Below, one piece after another: positions 21,952 to 33,230 of a stretch of DNA of 64,000 bases. The stretch is from assembly GCA_030770535.1 (NCBI GenBank), contig JASVEC010000011.1, forward strand, positions 1,329,407 through 1,393,406, in the 5' to 3' direction. The notes under the pieces are model-generated. The model did no database searches, had not been told where the DNA came from, and saw nothing but the letters and a program-made list of their open reading frames with translations. Made by a program: the position numbers and the translations under genes. The stretch comes from Batkoa obscura. Lineage: Eukaryota; Entomophthoromycota; Entomophthoromycetes; Entomophthorales; Batkoaceae. Numbering within the stretch: position 1 is the first letter of the stretch; the number at the start of each line of letters is the position of its first letter.

Positions 21952-22427
21952 ATATTGAATATTTTTTCCTTATAATAAATTTTTGTTTTTAATCCCAAGA
22001 ATTTGGACAAATTGATAACTACTCGGTCTATTTCAGATTAACCATCATATCTTTTCCACAATTTTGGCTAATGAGTATGAGGGTTAATGTGAAACAGACT
22101 GAATACCTAACAGTACGAATAAAACATCCCTAAATGCATACAAAATTTTCCAAGGACCAGACAGTTATATTCAACTGTCAATAGTTGATATTAAGTAAAT
22201 CATTAAGCTTATGGATTATTTTAAATGTTAGTTTATTTGAAAAGTAATAATCGTATTTTATTTAGTTGGCTTCATACAAAAAACTCTTAGTGAAAATTTT
22301 TTAATAGCATAAGCTCAAGTTGAAAAATAGACACTAAAATAATAAAAACCATAAACTTTTTTTTGTTTAACTAAACAACTCAATCAACCCAGAAACATAA
22401 AAATACAGAAACAATAACTAAAAAAGG

Positions 22428-23072
22428 ATGGTGGTATTAAATTTAAGGAGCATTTATTCAAGGTTTCGTACCCCAGAAGAAGAGAGTGAAATTTCAAAAT
22501 CAGCATTTTTAAAATTAGTTGGGTTTTTGGCTACTTGTGCTGTGCTCACTTTAGTTACTAAGAAAAATTGGGCTCTACAACTCATTGGTAAAGTATAGCT
22601 TTTTTTATTAATAGAAGCAAATAACAACTTTTATGAATTGGGAATCAAGTATAAGATGTAATTCGTTTTATTTCTGAACATTTTATAAATTACCATTTTC
22701 TTTTTAACTAAAAATAAAATTAAGAGATTATTTAAAAGATAACCTATATTATTTACTTGATTTTGAACACAAAGTTTAAACTGCTCAAACTCTTTACTAC
22801 AAATCCCTTTGCTTACTTCATAAAAATTTTTGTTTACACAATTTCCATAGATTAAAGCCTAAAAATGAATATTTATTGATAAAACTATTTAAACTTCTAA
22901 AATAGTGCTTACTGCTTCTGAACATTGTGCCGATGCTTGCGCTAGCTTACTTATGTTTTTACGAGATGTACTTGTAAGTGGTATACTTGACTTCATAACT
23001 TTTTTAAACAAAAGAATATTAATTGTAAAAAGAAGGCTTTTTGTTTTGCAAAAAAATAATTGCGTTGATTAA
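22428..23072 (+). CDS. Possible small single-pass membrane protein, probably spliced
   Basis: Not recognised. ATG 22428 opens a frame with a coherent start (MVVLNLRSIYSRFRTPEEES), then a hydrophobic segment (FLKLVGFLATCAVLTLVTKK), resembling a small tail-anchored or organelle membrane protein. Unspliced it stops at 22601 after 57 residues. Splicing at GTAAAG (22588) to an acceptor at 22904-22905 restores frame into an exon reading TASEHCADACASLLMFLRDV and ending at 23072, giving about 108 residues. That second exon has a distinctive, non-AT-biased composition, which favours its being coding, and it could itself end at a GTAAGT donor at about 22974. Both models are uncertain. Confidence 0.35.
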
Positions 23073-23406
23073 TAATAGCTTGGAATAACTAATAAGTGTT
23101 TTTTTTAATAATTTTTTTATAAAGAGTATAAAAATAATTTTAAATAAAATAAAATAAGTTATAAACTTAAATGATAGCTTATAAATTTTATTTAGTTTGT
23201 AATATCTGTACCAAATTACTAATATAAAAAAATTAAGAAAGATGGAGAAAGAAAAATCAATATAAAAAACGCCGCACTATTGGCTGATATTTAAACTTAT
23301 TATTCATTACCCCATTCATTTTACAATAAATACCAGCAGTTTATAAAAGTGCTCTTGTTTTTTAATTTATTAAGTTTAGAAAAAGTAGTAAGTAGAGAAT
23401 AATATA

Positions 23407-25483
23407 ATGACCCTAGTTCAACTTAGCAATCGGCAATTGAGTATAATATTTACTGTAATAATACTTATAAGTGTTGTGTTAATTATAACTGGCATACCAA
23501 TAGAAGCGAATAAAAATAAACTAGAGAGCAGCGTCACTACTAGTAATAAAGAGAAAATAATCTCTCCTTTAAATATTGAGACCATTATTAAAGAGCAAGA
23601 CATTTTTGGGGATGAGAAAGAGTTTTCCAAATCAGATAATGCAAACCATAATAAGGAAATAAGTCAAGAAAGTAATAGTAACACTTCAACTACAACTGGT
23701 ACAGCAGCCACGACAGCAGAATCAAGCGACAATAAAAAAGAGAACGAAACCAAAAAAGAAACTAAAGAAGAGAATGAGAATAAAATAAATTCAGAACATT
23801 TTATATTAAGTGAAGATAAAATTGAAGATTACTCTTACTGTGAAGCAAATACTTTGAACGAAAACAGTTACTCTTTAATTGTAAGTTATTATTATTGTTC
23901 TTTTTGATTATTCTTTTATCCTTTTTCATTAGAACGATCATGAATTAATTGCATTACATATCGTTACCCGCCACGGGGATAGAACACCAACGAAATTTTT
24001 ACCATTAGGGTTAGAAAAAGATCCATGGAATTGTTTAGGAGAAAATAACAAAATAATTAACCATAATAATGATGTGAAATTTATTGAAAGGGAAATGAAA
24101 TTTGTACCAGAGGGATGTTCAGCTAATAATTATTGTTTCAATAACCCATTCCAATCTTTTTATTGGCCAGGTAATTGTACAGATGGACAGCTGACAGAGA
24201 AAGGAATGATGCAATTAAATAATGTTGGAAAAAGGATCAATGACATTTACGTTAAAAAATTAAAGTTTTTAAGTGGCGATTTTAAGTTAGATAAATCTCA
24301 ATTAGTGTTGAGATCAACCAACATTTGGCGTACTCATCAATCAGCAAATGCGTTATTAAGTGGAATGTATGAACAAGCGAATAATTTTGAGATAAATGTA
24401 ATGCCAATGGAATTAGAAACTTTATTACCATTACAAAAGATGTGTCCATTATTGAAAAAGTTAGAGCTTGAGCTAAAGCATAGTAAATTGTATAAGCAAT
24501 TTTTAGCAAGTCTTGAAATCGAACGTAAAAAGATCGAAGATATCATTGGAGGGCCTAGACTTGGAGACCACAGTGATGCTATTGACTATTACGTTGATAT
24601 CTTTCAAGCAAGGCAATGTCATCAGTTTCCACCTGTATGTAAAAAAAATAAACTTAAGAATCAAACAGAATGTGTTACTAAAGAAATGATTGACAAAATG
24701 ATGACCCATGGTAATAGTGAAGTACGATTATTTTATCGCGATCATCCATTAGTTTATCCCCAATTAGCAAGGTTAAGAATTGGAGGCTTTTTGATGGAAC
24801 TAAAAAGAAATTTACTGATTAAAATCAGTAATTATTTTAATTTAAAATTTATTGAAGCGGAACATTTGACTTTATTCAACTCAGATTTGAAGTTTTTTTA
24901 TTATTCCGCTCATGACACCTCAATCGCTGCTATTTTAGGTGCTTTACACTCGGATGACATGAAGTAAGCTTGTATATTTTATATATAAATAAATTAATAA
25001 TTTCATAAAATTAGCTGGCCACCTTATGCCTCAAATTTAATATTTGAATTATGGGTAGCGAAAAATAACACCATAAAAGATAAAGAAGATGTATTAAATC
25101 AAATTAAATTAAGAATGATTTATAATGGAAAGAAATTAACGACTTCATGGTGTAAATTAGAAGAGTGTAACTTGATAACTTTCTTAAATTATTTAGATAA
25201 TTCACTTAATTTAATTGCTGGCTTTGAGTTTTATAATCATTTTAATTTTTCAAATACTACTACTACTTCTGTTGCAAGTGACGTTTCCTCAACTTCCTCT
25301 TTTCCTTCTTTATCTATCCATTTACCTAGTCAGGATAGATCCTTACTTTCACCTTCTTCAACTAAAAGTATTAGTGTTAATGGGTCTTTAGCTTCAACCA
25401 CTAAACCCTCCGCATCAACTCCATCATCACATCCTTTAACCACCTGGGACTTTTTACAAGAATGTTGGATCGATTCAGAATAA
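23407..25483 (+). CDS. Membrane-anchored histidine (acid) phosphatase family protein, 3 exons
   Basis: Histidine phosphatase superfamily, clade 2 (acid phosphatase/phytase and PXYLP1-like). Exons 23407-23880, 23933-24963 and 25015-25483 (GT..AG introns of 52 and 51 bp) give 657 residues. The N-terminus is a type II signal anchor (about residues 13-31, IIFTVIILISVVLIITGIP). A Ser/Thr/Glu/Lys-rich stem with TTTGTAATT follows, suggesting O-glycosylation. The phosphate-binding motif RHGDRTP opens exon 2 and the distal catalytic HD is in YYSAHDTSIAAILGAL. Many cysteines and N-glycosylation sites fit a Golgi or extracellular lumen location. Exon 3 begins with the family's conserved WPPYASNLIFELW and ends in a Ser/Pro/Thr-rich tail. 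Substrate cannot be told from sequence; an extracellular or Golgi phosphomonoesterase is likely. A MITE lies 81 bp past the stop. Confidence 0.88.
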
Positions 25484-25950
25484 ATAAAGTTATGATTATT
25501 TTTAGAATAATAAGAACTATAACATTATTTTAAAATCTCTTATTAAATTGTAAATTGGCTATATGGGGGTATTTTTTTGGCTTCATTACTTTTTACATTT
25601 TTTAAGCGCTATTTGAGTGAAAAGATTGTTAGTAAAATTCTTAAACACAAAAATACATCCCCATATGCTTAAAAAATAAATCACTTTAGAATAATACAAA
25701 TATATAGCTTAAAAAGTAAAGTTTAATGAAGACACTGTAAATGAATTTGTTTTATACAAATTACTGTGATTTTCTTCCTTTTAGTCTCTTTGTATAAACA
25801 TTTACTTATCATCTTCAAACTGAAAATATACATTAAAAATAACTCCTAGTTTATCATTATAAAAACAATTTAGCAACTCTTTATATATTACTTTAAATTG
25901 TTTTTTAAATATCAAGCCTATATCGTTAAATTAATATAAGAGTAAATAAG
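25484..25950. other. Convergent spacer containing MITE copy 8
   Basis: 3' flanks of the phosphatase and Zn2Cys6 C genes. Only the MITE is recognisable. Confidence 0.6.
25565..25662 (-). mobile_element. MITE copy 8
   Basis: 98 bp, GGGGGTATTTTTTTGGCTTC left and ACATCCCC right, ATAT flanks (25561-25564, 25663-25666). Confidence 0.92.
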
Positions 25951-27816
25951 TTATGATCTTATTAATTTCATGTTGTTACTTAAAGATTCAGTTATAATCT
26001 CGATCAATTTTAAATTTAATCCACACACCTTTAAAGCAAAAGGTAATGTCATTGAGGATTCCAATAGTCCCTTCCCTTTTTTAATGTATTTTAAGAGTTC
26101 ATCATTGTTTCCTCCATACCGTATTATAAAAACCAAACATGTTGAAATAAGAGGATAATCAAGAGTAAGAGTATATTTGTGATAACTTACAGCAGCACTA
26201 TCAATTACTAAATAGCACTGTTTGAGCGTATCTTTAATACGATTTAATATACTTATATTAATATTCTTATCAAGCTTATATTCTTTATATTCATATACTT
26301 TCTTTTCTTCAGAAACGTTAAAATCAATAGAACTAATATAAAAGTTAATATGATGAAAAAAATAAACTATACAATTTTGATAATCCTTGATCGTTAATTT
26401 TAAATCATAGCTATTGATAAAAGGTAAAAATTCAGTCATAGCAGTAATGTATTCTTCTTTAACTGCAAATGTTTTGAATGTAAGTCTTGATAGAAAGCTA
26501 TTTAATTTTACTTGATCATCTCTTTCCTTTATCTTTTTCTCTTTAATTAGTCGTAAATCAAAATATATCGTACTTGTTATATAATAAAACTCTTGAAGCT
26601 TTAAAAAACAATATCTCTGAATACTTATATCATCTTCATTAAAACCGATATTACAGAAAGAAAGTTTACTTCTAAAATGTCTATTTAATTTCTTTAATCC
26701 CAATGGAAATACAGGCTCAGCAATACATGATCCAAAACTTAACAAGATTCCATTGTAAAAAGAATTTAATACGCAGTAAGTATAAACTCGTTCAACACTG
26801 ACCACTTTAGATAACTTCTTTGGTGATTGACTCAATCCTATTATAAATGACATTCTGTAGCAATGAAATAAAAGGTAATCTCTAATACCACCAATCCATG
26901 GAAAACATGGAATTCCAATTGTTAATATAAGTATTATTTGTATATTTTCTAAACTAGGCTTAATTCTAGGGACATTTGAAACAAAATGATAAAGCTTTCC
27001 CTCAAAATGATTAATTAATTTTTTTACGATTTCCGTTTGCTCCATATAAAAGAGACCACCTGTAAATATTGCCGATTTTAAATTGAAAGAGCGTGAAGTA
27101 AAATTAAACCTTGTTTTATCAAATAAAGGGATTGTTTTATTAATTGATGTAAAATAATTGGTTACTGCTTGTTTTAAAATTGGTCCAATATTAAAAGTGT
27201 TTTCATTTGGTGCTTCTGATATAAATATCAATCTCTTAGGTTTGGATGCTAACAAACCTAACTTATCCGTTAGTATAATAAAAAGATTTAAACCTTTACT
27301 AGAAAAATATGGTGACGGATTTTGAATAAAATTTAACAAGTTTTCTAATAATGATTTCCTTTTAAATTTACTAAATATCCCAATGACATCATATGAGAAA
27401 TTATAGCCCCTTGGTAATTTTGATAATTGATGTTTAGTTTCTTTTGACGATTTTAATAGCTGGTTTCTATTTTCCTTTTCTAATTTAACTACCCGAGTTT
27501 TGCTTTCTTCTGGTTGAAGGATTTTAGGAGTAATTACAGCCTCTTTTTTTGAAGTGAAGCTAACGTTAACAACCTTAAATCTAAATTTATCTTTTGTGGA
27601 GGCTCTGTAATTACGTCTAATTCCTAAGTGCCCAGCTCCATACTCGGTGTCTTCGCTTTTACTATATATGATTTCTCTATTTAAGGTACATTCTATCTTT
27701 CTTTTTATACAATTTAAGCATTTAGGTAATACTCTATCACATTTAAGGTGCTTTTCAACACATGAATCACATCTATGTCCTCTTCTACTAGGCTTTAAAC
27801 TGTTTCGCTGCTCCAT
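25951..27816 (-). CDS. Zn2Cys6 transcription factor, paralogue C
   Basis: 621 residues, intact, intronless. N-terminal cluster CDSCVEKHLKCDR / CLNCIKRKIEC with C-x2-C-x6-C-x6-C-x2-C-x6-C spacing, then TLNREIIYSK. The linker after the cluster is longer than in the other paralogues (about residues 60-125, Lys/Ser/Glu-rich), which accounts for most of the extra length. The family block (LLENLLNFIQNPSPYF, then LNLFIILTDKLGLLASK) is strongly conserved with B, D and E, as are YFFHHINFYI and HKYTLTLDYPLISTCLV near the end. The start matches B (MEQ..S). Probably a nuclear DNA-binding regulator with unknown targets. The F-box gene at 28624-29970 lies upstream on the same strand, with MITE copy 9 between. 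Confidence 0.9.
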   Translation of the reverse strand: MEQRNSLKPSRRGHRCDSCVEKHLKCDRVLPKCLNCIKRKIECTLNREIIYSKSEDTEYGAGHLGIRRNYRASTKDKFRFKVVNVSFTSKKEAVITPKILQPEESKTRVVKLEKENRNQLLKSSKETKHQLSKLPRGYNFSYDVIGIFSKFKRKSLLENLLNFIQNPSPYFSSKGLNLFIILTDKLGLLASKPKRLIFISEAPNENTFNIGPILKQAVTNYFTSINKTIPLFDKTRFNFTSRSFNLKSAIFTGGLFYMEQTEIVKKLINHFEGKLYHFVSNVPRIKPSLENIQIILILTIGIPCFPWIGGIRDYLLFHCYRMSFIIGLSQSPKKLSKVVSVERVYTYCVLNSFYNGILLSFGSCIAEPVFPLGLKKLNRHFRSKLSFCNIGFNEDDISIQRYCFLKLQEFYYITSTIYFDLRLIKEKKIKERDDQVKLNSFLSRLTFKTFAVKEEYITAMTEFLPFINSYDLKLTIKDYQNCIVYFFHHINFYISSIDFNVSEEKKVYEYKEYKLDKNINISILNRIKDTLKQCYLVIDSAAVSYHKYTLTLDYPLISTCLVFIIRYGGNNDELLKYIKKGKGLLESSMTLPFALKVCGLNLKLIEIITESLSNNMKLIRS

Positions 27817-28623
27817 AGACTGAAAAATATGTAAATCATTGTGTAGTAAGTTATTTAAACGATTTTAGTAAATACCCAATTAAAAAGTTAATCTTTACTT
27901 AAAGTATAAATTCAAATTATTCACTAATTTTGCTAAAGACTAGCAAATCAAGTAAAGGAATTTCCCAAAATGATGTCAGATTTTATGCAGAACTATACTT
28001 TACCTAGCATTACTAATTTTTTATTCTATATTTATTAAAAAGCCCTCTTTCTCAAGATATTTTATTCTCAACTCTTATCTACAAAAGTACCATCATTTTA
28101 AAAATATATTATAAACAATATAAATACTTATCACTATATCAGTAATTAGATAACATACTCACACTATATTTTAACTTTTAAGTTTTAAAAATTATCGCAA
28201 TTTATAGCTCAATAAATTAAATTAGTATCATTGCATTATATGATTTGGGGATGTTTTTTTGACTTCATTATTTTTTTCATTTTTTAAGCGCTATTTGAGT
28301 GAAAAGATTGTTAGTAAAATTCTTAAACAAAAAAATACATCCCCATTTGATCAAGTAATTCAGTTTTGTTAAGTTCTTAATATTTATAGCTAAAACCATA
28401 ATTCTTGATATTTAATGAAATATAGAAAGTTTTTTTAGTAGCAAAAACTATTATATTGGGACCATTATTACTGTATTTTATTAAACTTATGCTTCTAATA
28501 ATTATATCTTTTATACTAAATAAAATATTTCATTCATATAAGAAGCTTAATGTGATAGAATATACGTATTTAAAAAATAAAAAACAGTACATTATCCCCA
28601 ATTTGTACTTTATTTATTAGTTA
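27817..28623. other. Spacer between Zn2Cys6 C and an F-box gene
   Basis: 807 bp AT-rich; promoter region of paralogue C and 3' flank of the F-box gene. Contains MITE copy 9 only. Confidence 0.5.
28247..28344 (-). mobile_element. MITE copy 9
   Basis: 98 bp, GGGGATGTTTTTTTGACTTC left and ACATCCCC right, perfect ATTT flanks (28243-28246, 28345-28348). Confidence 0.92.
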
Positions 28624-29970
28624 TCAAATTAATTGCAAATTAATATCTGGGAATTCAAATTTAAGAAAGTTAATACCAATTGAGTATTTTAGACCATTAA
28701 CTATCTGAAAAGTAACTGGGTTGTTAAAATAGTAGTAATAGTAATCTATAGTTGATGAAAAATAACGAAGATATCCTTTTCTAAATAAAACATATTCTAT
28801 ATTAGGAAACAAACATAGAATGTAAAATAAATTTTGAAGTGAAAGCTCATATTTTATGAAACTTAATTTCTTAATTGATTTACACTGAACTAATTTCTTT
28901 TTGTTTTTCAAACAAAAATAGTCAACATTCTCTAATACGTCATCATCACTATTCCAATCGAATTGACACAATTTAAAGGAGTCCTCTTCAAGGTAGTTAG
29001 AATTGTATAATTTTATGCTCTGAACGTTATTTGATTCGGAAAGTCTATGTATTATTTCTTCGAATAGCTCATTTTTGTTAATACTAATTTCATTTAAATT
29101 GGGCATTTCATCTAGATTATTAAGATTTAAAAATAATTTTTGAACAAATCCCATAAATCTGATTTTAACATTCCTACTATCTTTAAATACTAACTCATCA
29201 TATTTAAAATTTCGTAACTTTATAATTAACTTATGAAGCTGCGTTAAGTCTCCAAAATAGTCCAAGTTATAATTATCATCTATCTTCCCTTTAACTTTAA
29301 GTTCCTTAAGCTTAATAAAATTATTATCTTTATTGTAGATACGCGGTATCTTCATATTGTATGATGTGAAATGTAGTGTAGTTAAATTTTTAAATTGTTT
29401 CAACGCTTCAACCCCATTTAAATCTAAGAACATTATGGATTTAATTTTTAATACCTTCAATTCGTTTTTACCTAAGTACTCTAGGATATCACTTAATGTC
29501 AGTGCCTTACTCATTAATTTAAGTTCACTTAATTGATGTAAACAGTTCTTAAATAAGTCAAAATAAATTCGAAAGTCCTCATAATTAACATCAACTGATA
29601 ACTTTTTTAAGCTCAAAAATTCATTATGTATTAGATGAGTATTCTCAGATAGTTTAAACTTGGGATGAAGGCTAAAATGTAAACATTTAATATATTGACA
29701 TGAATTTAATGATTCGAACTGGCTGACATTGGACACTGACAGCTTCTTCATTCCATTCGAATTCTGTTTTATAAAGTCATATTGTATTCTTTTATTGACT
29801 TCTTTAAATTTTTGGTACTCTGAGTAAGTTAAATTAATAAATATTTGATTTCTAATTATTCGTTGGAACCTCTTACTAATTGATTGTAACTTAAACAATT
29901 CTATAATATCAATATATTCGAATACTCCTTTGAGTATAGCTCCAGGTAATAAATTTAGTTCGATATACAT
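28624..29970 (-). CDS. F-box-like protein with leucine-rich C-terminal region
   Basis: 448 residues, intronless. The N-terminus reads as an F-box (LLPGAILKGVFEYID followed by LFKLQSISKRFQRII), the Skp1-binding motif of SCF ubiquitin ligases. The rest is a Leu/Asn/Ile-rich series of irregular repeats (LKKLSVDVNYEDF, LSELKLMSKALTLSD, LKVLKIKSIMFLDL), consistent with a degenerate LRR solenoid for substrate capture. The end has FYILCLFPNIEYV, a block also seen in the proteins at 45347 (FCCFYLFPNLELI) and 47476 (FNLLCLFPSIQLV), so the three are one family. It would act in ubiquitin-dependent turnover; the target is unknown. Intact. A TATA-like box precedes it. Confidence 0.8.
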   Translation of the reverse strand: MYIELNLLPGAILKGVFEYIDIIELFKLQSISKRFQRIIRNQIFINLTYSEYQKFKEVNKRIQYDFIKQNSNGMKKLSVSNVSQFESLNSCQYIKCLHFSLHPKFKLSENTHLIHNEFLSLKKLSVDVNYEDFRIYFDLFKNCLHQLSELKLMSKALTLSDILEYLGKNELKVLKIKSIMFLDLNGVEALKQFKNLTTLHFTSYNMKIPRIYNKDNNFIKLKELKVKGKIDDNYNLDYFGDLTQLHKLIIKLRNFKYDELVFKDSRNVKIRFMGFVQKLFLNLNNLDEMPNLNEISINKNELFEEIIHRLSESNNVQSIKLYNSNYLEEDSFKLCQFDWNSDDDVLENVDYFCLKNKKKLVQCKSIKKLSFIKYELSLQNLFYILCLFPNIEYVLFRKGYLRYFSSTIDYYYYYFNNPVTFQIVNGLKYSIGINFLKFEFPDINLQLI

Positions 29971-30005
29971 AGTTTAAAAGGAATTTGAAAGGGATGTTTT
30001 TGCTG

Positions 30006-30013
30006 TATTTATA
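30006..30013 (-). promoter_or_regulatory. TATA-like box upstream of the F-box gene
   Basis: TATAAATA on the minus strand, 36 bp upstream of ATG 29970. In such AT-rich DNA a chance match is quite possible. Confidence 0.35.
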
Positions 30014-30602
30014 AGCTCTTTATTCATATACTTGTTGAAATTATATTTGATTGGGTAATAATCACACTAGCAGTAATTTTGTAAGATTTGTATTTTTACT
30101 GTTTAAATAGTATCAAAATACCAACATAAACACGCTTTGGCAATTTAAGTAAACTACGCTTGTTCCTTTTTATATGATTCTTTTAATTGTTTAAACCTTT
30201 CCTTTGAGCAAAGTAAATGTAATATACGAGTGATAGTTTTTGTTACTTTTTGTTATAAAGCACATGTCTAAAGCTGCGCTTTTAACTTAGTAAAAAGGTG
30301 CTTCCTTTTCATTATAAATTTGATTTTTTTCTAAATATGCTCTTCAAAAACATGATTGGTTAGTTTGAAATTCATAAAAGTAATATTGCAGCTTCAATAA
30401 TATGATAATTTTATAAGTATTAATTGAAAATAAGATTAAAATTGAGATATGAAAGCTTTATTGTAGATAAAAACCACATATCTCAATATCCCTTGTGCTT
30501 CTTACTGTTGTTTTGCATTAAAAGGATAAAGTTAGCAAGTACATGGCTATAGATCTCAGAAGTTTGTGGTAAGCTTCATAGATGGCTAGAAAATTACCAT
30601 AT

Positions 30603-30690
30603 GGGGGTGTATTTTTTTAAGAATTTTACTGATAGCCTTTCTACTCAAATAACGCTTAAAAGATGGAAAAAGTGATGAGATAAAAAATAT
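30603..30690 (+). mobile_element. MITE copy 10, right end eroded
   Basis: Left end GGGGGTGTATTTTTTT with ATAT in front (30599-30602) and an intact middle (AACGCTTAAAAGATGG). The right end is lost after GTGATGAG and merges into AT repeats, so no right-hand duplication can be seen. Confidence 0.8.
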
Positions 30691-31017
30691 ATATATTAAT
30701 TTTATAGATTGTATTTTTAGTAGTTTATAAGTTCCATAAAAACTCTGAATTTTATAAAATTTAAAATAAATGTGTTCTTTTTATATAATTTGTTAAAGCT
30801 AAAAATAGCTATTAACTTTAAAAAACCATTCTTATTAAATGTTATTTGTAAACTAAGTAACAGTGTGAAGCACTAATCGTCTGAACATTTTAATAAATAC
30901 TACAACTACAATCAAAAGTTATAAATCTAGTAGAAAAAAAATGAATAGTAGCATAACTTAAAGAACTAGGCAAACAATTTTAGTTTTCATCCATTCTAAA
31001 AATAAATAATGGACTTT

Positions 31018-31748
31018 TCATGATAAATCCTCTATAAGTAACTCTAACTCGCTATCAAAATGCGCCAAATAATTGTCATAATAAATTAAAAAATGATTTT
31101 TAATATCATTTAATTGTTGCTTTTGACCCGCATATGTTGTAAGCCAATATCTTGTACTAAATTGAATAAATAAAGTTTTAAAATTTACATTCAAGTGCAA
31201 AATTTCACAAAATAAAATTACCTTTTTTCGATATAGCCAACTCGAACCATATTAGAATATTCTTCAACTGAGGAAGGTAAAGAGCCTGGGTAATCCAAAA
31301 TCTTAGCAAGTATACTTTCTTGAATTATTTCTGTTTTATTTTCTTCAAAATACTCTTTAACTAAGTGATATAACTGATGTCTTGTATTTACAATTAAATA
31401 ACATCCTGATAAATTAATTTCCACGGATTTTATGTTGTCTTTTATTTTTATCATCTTTACATTGGAATCATCACCTATTTCTTCTAACCAGCTAAGACAT
31501 ACGTCTTTAATATAACTATTTAAAATATCTAACTCCTTTGGTAAATGCTCAATTAAAACACAACATTTGGATCCTAGTAATAAAAACCCTAACTCGCCGT
31601 ATAAGTGTAACTCAGAGATATCGACACGGTTGTTATCAGTTAAAAGGCGATTTTGATTACTTTTCAAATTTTGAAACCATTTTTTTTCTAGCGCCTTATA
31701 AAGGTTATACATTTTGAATATATGTTTATTGTTAGTAATTTTACTCAT
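31018..31748 (-). CDS. Conserved-looking uncharacterised protein, 2 exons
   Basis: I cannot name this gene. Exons 31222-31748 and 31018-31156 join across a GTAATT...TTTAG intron of 65 bp to give 221 residues. Visible features: an N-terminal helix with aromatic residues, alternating hydrophobic strands (ELGFLLLGSKCCVLIEHLP; NLSGCYLIVNTRHQLYHLV), then ILDYPGSLPSSVEEY and VRVGYI, which read like a conserved family core, and a helical C-terminus (SELELLIEDLS). No signal peptide or TM segment. A soluble alpha/beta protein is the safest description. It is divergent from DPH3 across 313 bp, so they may share a promoter region. GC content and codon use are like the housekeeping genes, favouring a real conserved gene. 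Confidence 0.7.
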
Positions 31749-32061
31749 TTTATATTCTATAATTCTATTAAACCTGATTGTTTTATAACAAGATCTAGGA
31801 TTCTTATTTTAACATTTTGCTTTTTATTGAGTAATGATTATTCATTCATATTAAGCCAATAAGATCAATTCAAAATACTATGCAAAAAAATCCCTGGATA
31901 ACTAAACCCAGGCATAATTTTGGTATGCCAATTAAATTCAACTTGTATTGCATTGCTTAACATGATTGATTAGCCTCAAGTTACCAAGCCAAAGTAACCA
32001 CTATAAACAATAATTGTAAAATAAAACTTAATTTGTTTAGTAGTTTTAATAAAGTACGAAA
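31749..32061. promoter_or_regulatory. Divergent promoter region of the 31018-31748 gene and DPH3
   Basis: 313 bp between divergent start codons. No specific operator recognised. Confidence 0.4.
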
Positions 32062-32406
32062 ATGAGTTCCTTTTATGATGAAGTAGAAATCGAAGATATG
32101 GACTTTGATGAGGAGTCAAACATTTATCATTACCCTTGTCCATGTGGCGATAGATTCGAAATTTCATTGGTAGTTATATTCACTTATAAGATTAATACAA
32201 TTGACTTTTTTTAGGAAGAATTAAGGGATGGTGAAGACGTTGGTAGATGTCCATCTTGTTCTTTAATTATAAGAGTTATTTTTGACCCAGTAAGCTGTTT
32301 TTATATTTTAAGGATGCCATTAATATCATTTAAGGACGAATTTATGGATGACAATGAAGATAAAGAAAATTTAACTGTATCTTTAGACACTCCTATCCAA
32401 GTTTAA
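32062..32406 (+). CDS. DPH3: Dph3/Kti11, CSL zinc-finger protein, 3 exons
   Basis: Small zinc/iron protein of the Dph3 (Kti11) family. It donates electrons in diphthamide synthesis on elongation factor 2 and supports Elongator-dependent tRNA wobble modification. Exons 32062-32169, 32215-32289 and 32335-32406 give 84 residues, the family's usual size. The acidic N-terminus ([14 protein letters not shown]) and the four metal ligands are present: CPCGDRFEI and then [10 protein letters not shown], with the family's LRDGEDVGR between. The C-terminus is short and acidic ([11 protein letters not shown]). For the last intron an earlier acceptor at about 32311 would give an early stop, so the acceptor at 32333-32334 is chosen. 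It acts in the cytosol. Convergent with the TspO-like gene. Confidence 0.95.
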
Positions 32407-32612
32407 AAATATATTTAAAGTAAGAAATGAAAGCAAATTAAGCTTACATTTTCTTATTATGTTGTTGATAGCTTTGTTAAATAGAATTGCTTTATTATTC
32501 TTCTAATATTTTACTTTGAATAAATTAATAGAGTAAATTTGAATTTATGGTAATATATTTAATTAAATAGCAGACTTTATTTTAAAAAGCAGTATGATAT
32601 AAATATCATTTA

Positions 32613-33149
32613 CTACTTCGCAGCTAGCGGGTGAGTAGGATGGTTTGAGCTAACACTAGTGTTATCTGGATTCAGCAACCAGGATAACTGTAAGTTTAAA
32701 TAAGAGCGAAAACTAGTCCACAAAAAATATGGAATAAAGTATAATAGAGCAGTTGTATCGATAGTACCGAAGAAAAATAAAGCAATTAGGTTAGCTATCC
32801 AAAGCCCGGCCATACTGATTAACGGGATAGGAGAAGCATTTGTCACAATGTATGTCAAAGACCAAATTGAATCCAATAATAGTTGAACGTTGAATAAATA
32901 ACCTAATAGCTCATAGAAGTAACTATCTTTGTCATAATTCATCTTCACTAAATAGTACGCATAACCATACAACAAACTGCTTATTATTGAAAATAAAGTA
33001 AAATATCTTTCATTTAAGTGCCTTTTAGGGTTTCCTAATCGCTTATACCAACTTTTACTGCTTAATTGACTATATTGATAGCTAGCTATTACACTAATCA
33101 TCAGTGGCCCCCAAATGCTCTGATATAAATTTTCGTCGTAAAAATACAT
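32613..33149 (-). CDS. TspO/MBR family membrane protein
   Basis: 178 residues, intronless, about five hydrophobic helices as in the TspO/translocator (TSPO) family, which binds porphyrins and sterols and sits in bacterial or mitochondrial outer membranes. Matches to the family pattern: W-Y-x-x-L/G-x-P before helix 2 (SWYKRLGNPKRHLNERYFTL), the aromatic helix 2 (LYGYAYYLV), LLLDSIWSLTYIV in helix 3, and the well-conserved helix 5 region LLYFIPYFLWTSFRSYLNLQ, equivalent to PY-x-x-W-x-x-F-x-x-x-LN. The Trp-rich loop is less typical than in bacterial TspO, so assignment rests mainly on helices 3 and 5. It is probably a membrane porphyrin/lipid-binding or stress-related protein; the compartment cannot be deduced. 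An A/T tandem repeat lies in its 5' flank. Confidence 0.8.
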   Translation of the reverse strand: MYFYDENLYQSIWGPLMISVIASYQYSQLSSKSWYKRLGNPKRHLNERYFTLFSIISSLLYGYAYYLVKMNYDKDSYFYELLGYLFNVQLLLDSIWSLTYIVTNASPIPLISMAGLWIANLIALFFFGTIDTTALLYFIPYFLWTSFRSYLNLQLSWLLNPDNTSVSSNHPTHPLAAK

Positions 33150-33230
33150 TTTATTTTGTCAATGGTTATTTTGTAAATGGTTATTTTGGCTTTATTTATT
33201 CTATTTACTTTTTATACTCATCATAGTTTA

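Larger units (their letters stand above)
21232..22427. other. Gene-poor stretch with MITE copies 6 and 7
   Basis: 1.2 kb AT-rich DNA without a supportable gene. Short open stretches here overlap the MITE copies and are chance frames. Confidence 0.5.
29971..31017. other. Gene-poor spacer with MITE copy 10
   Basis: About 1 kb AT-rich DNA: promoter side of the F-box gene, then the MITE, then the 3' flank of the gene at 31018-31748. No further gene. Confidence 0.5.
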
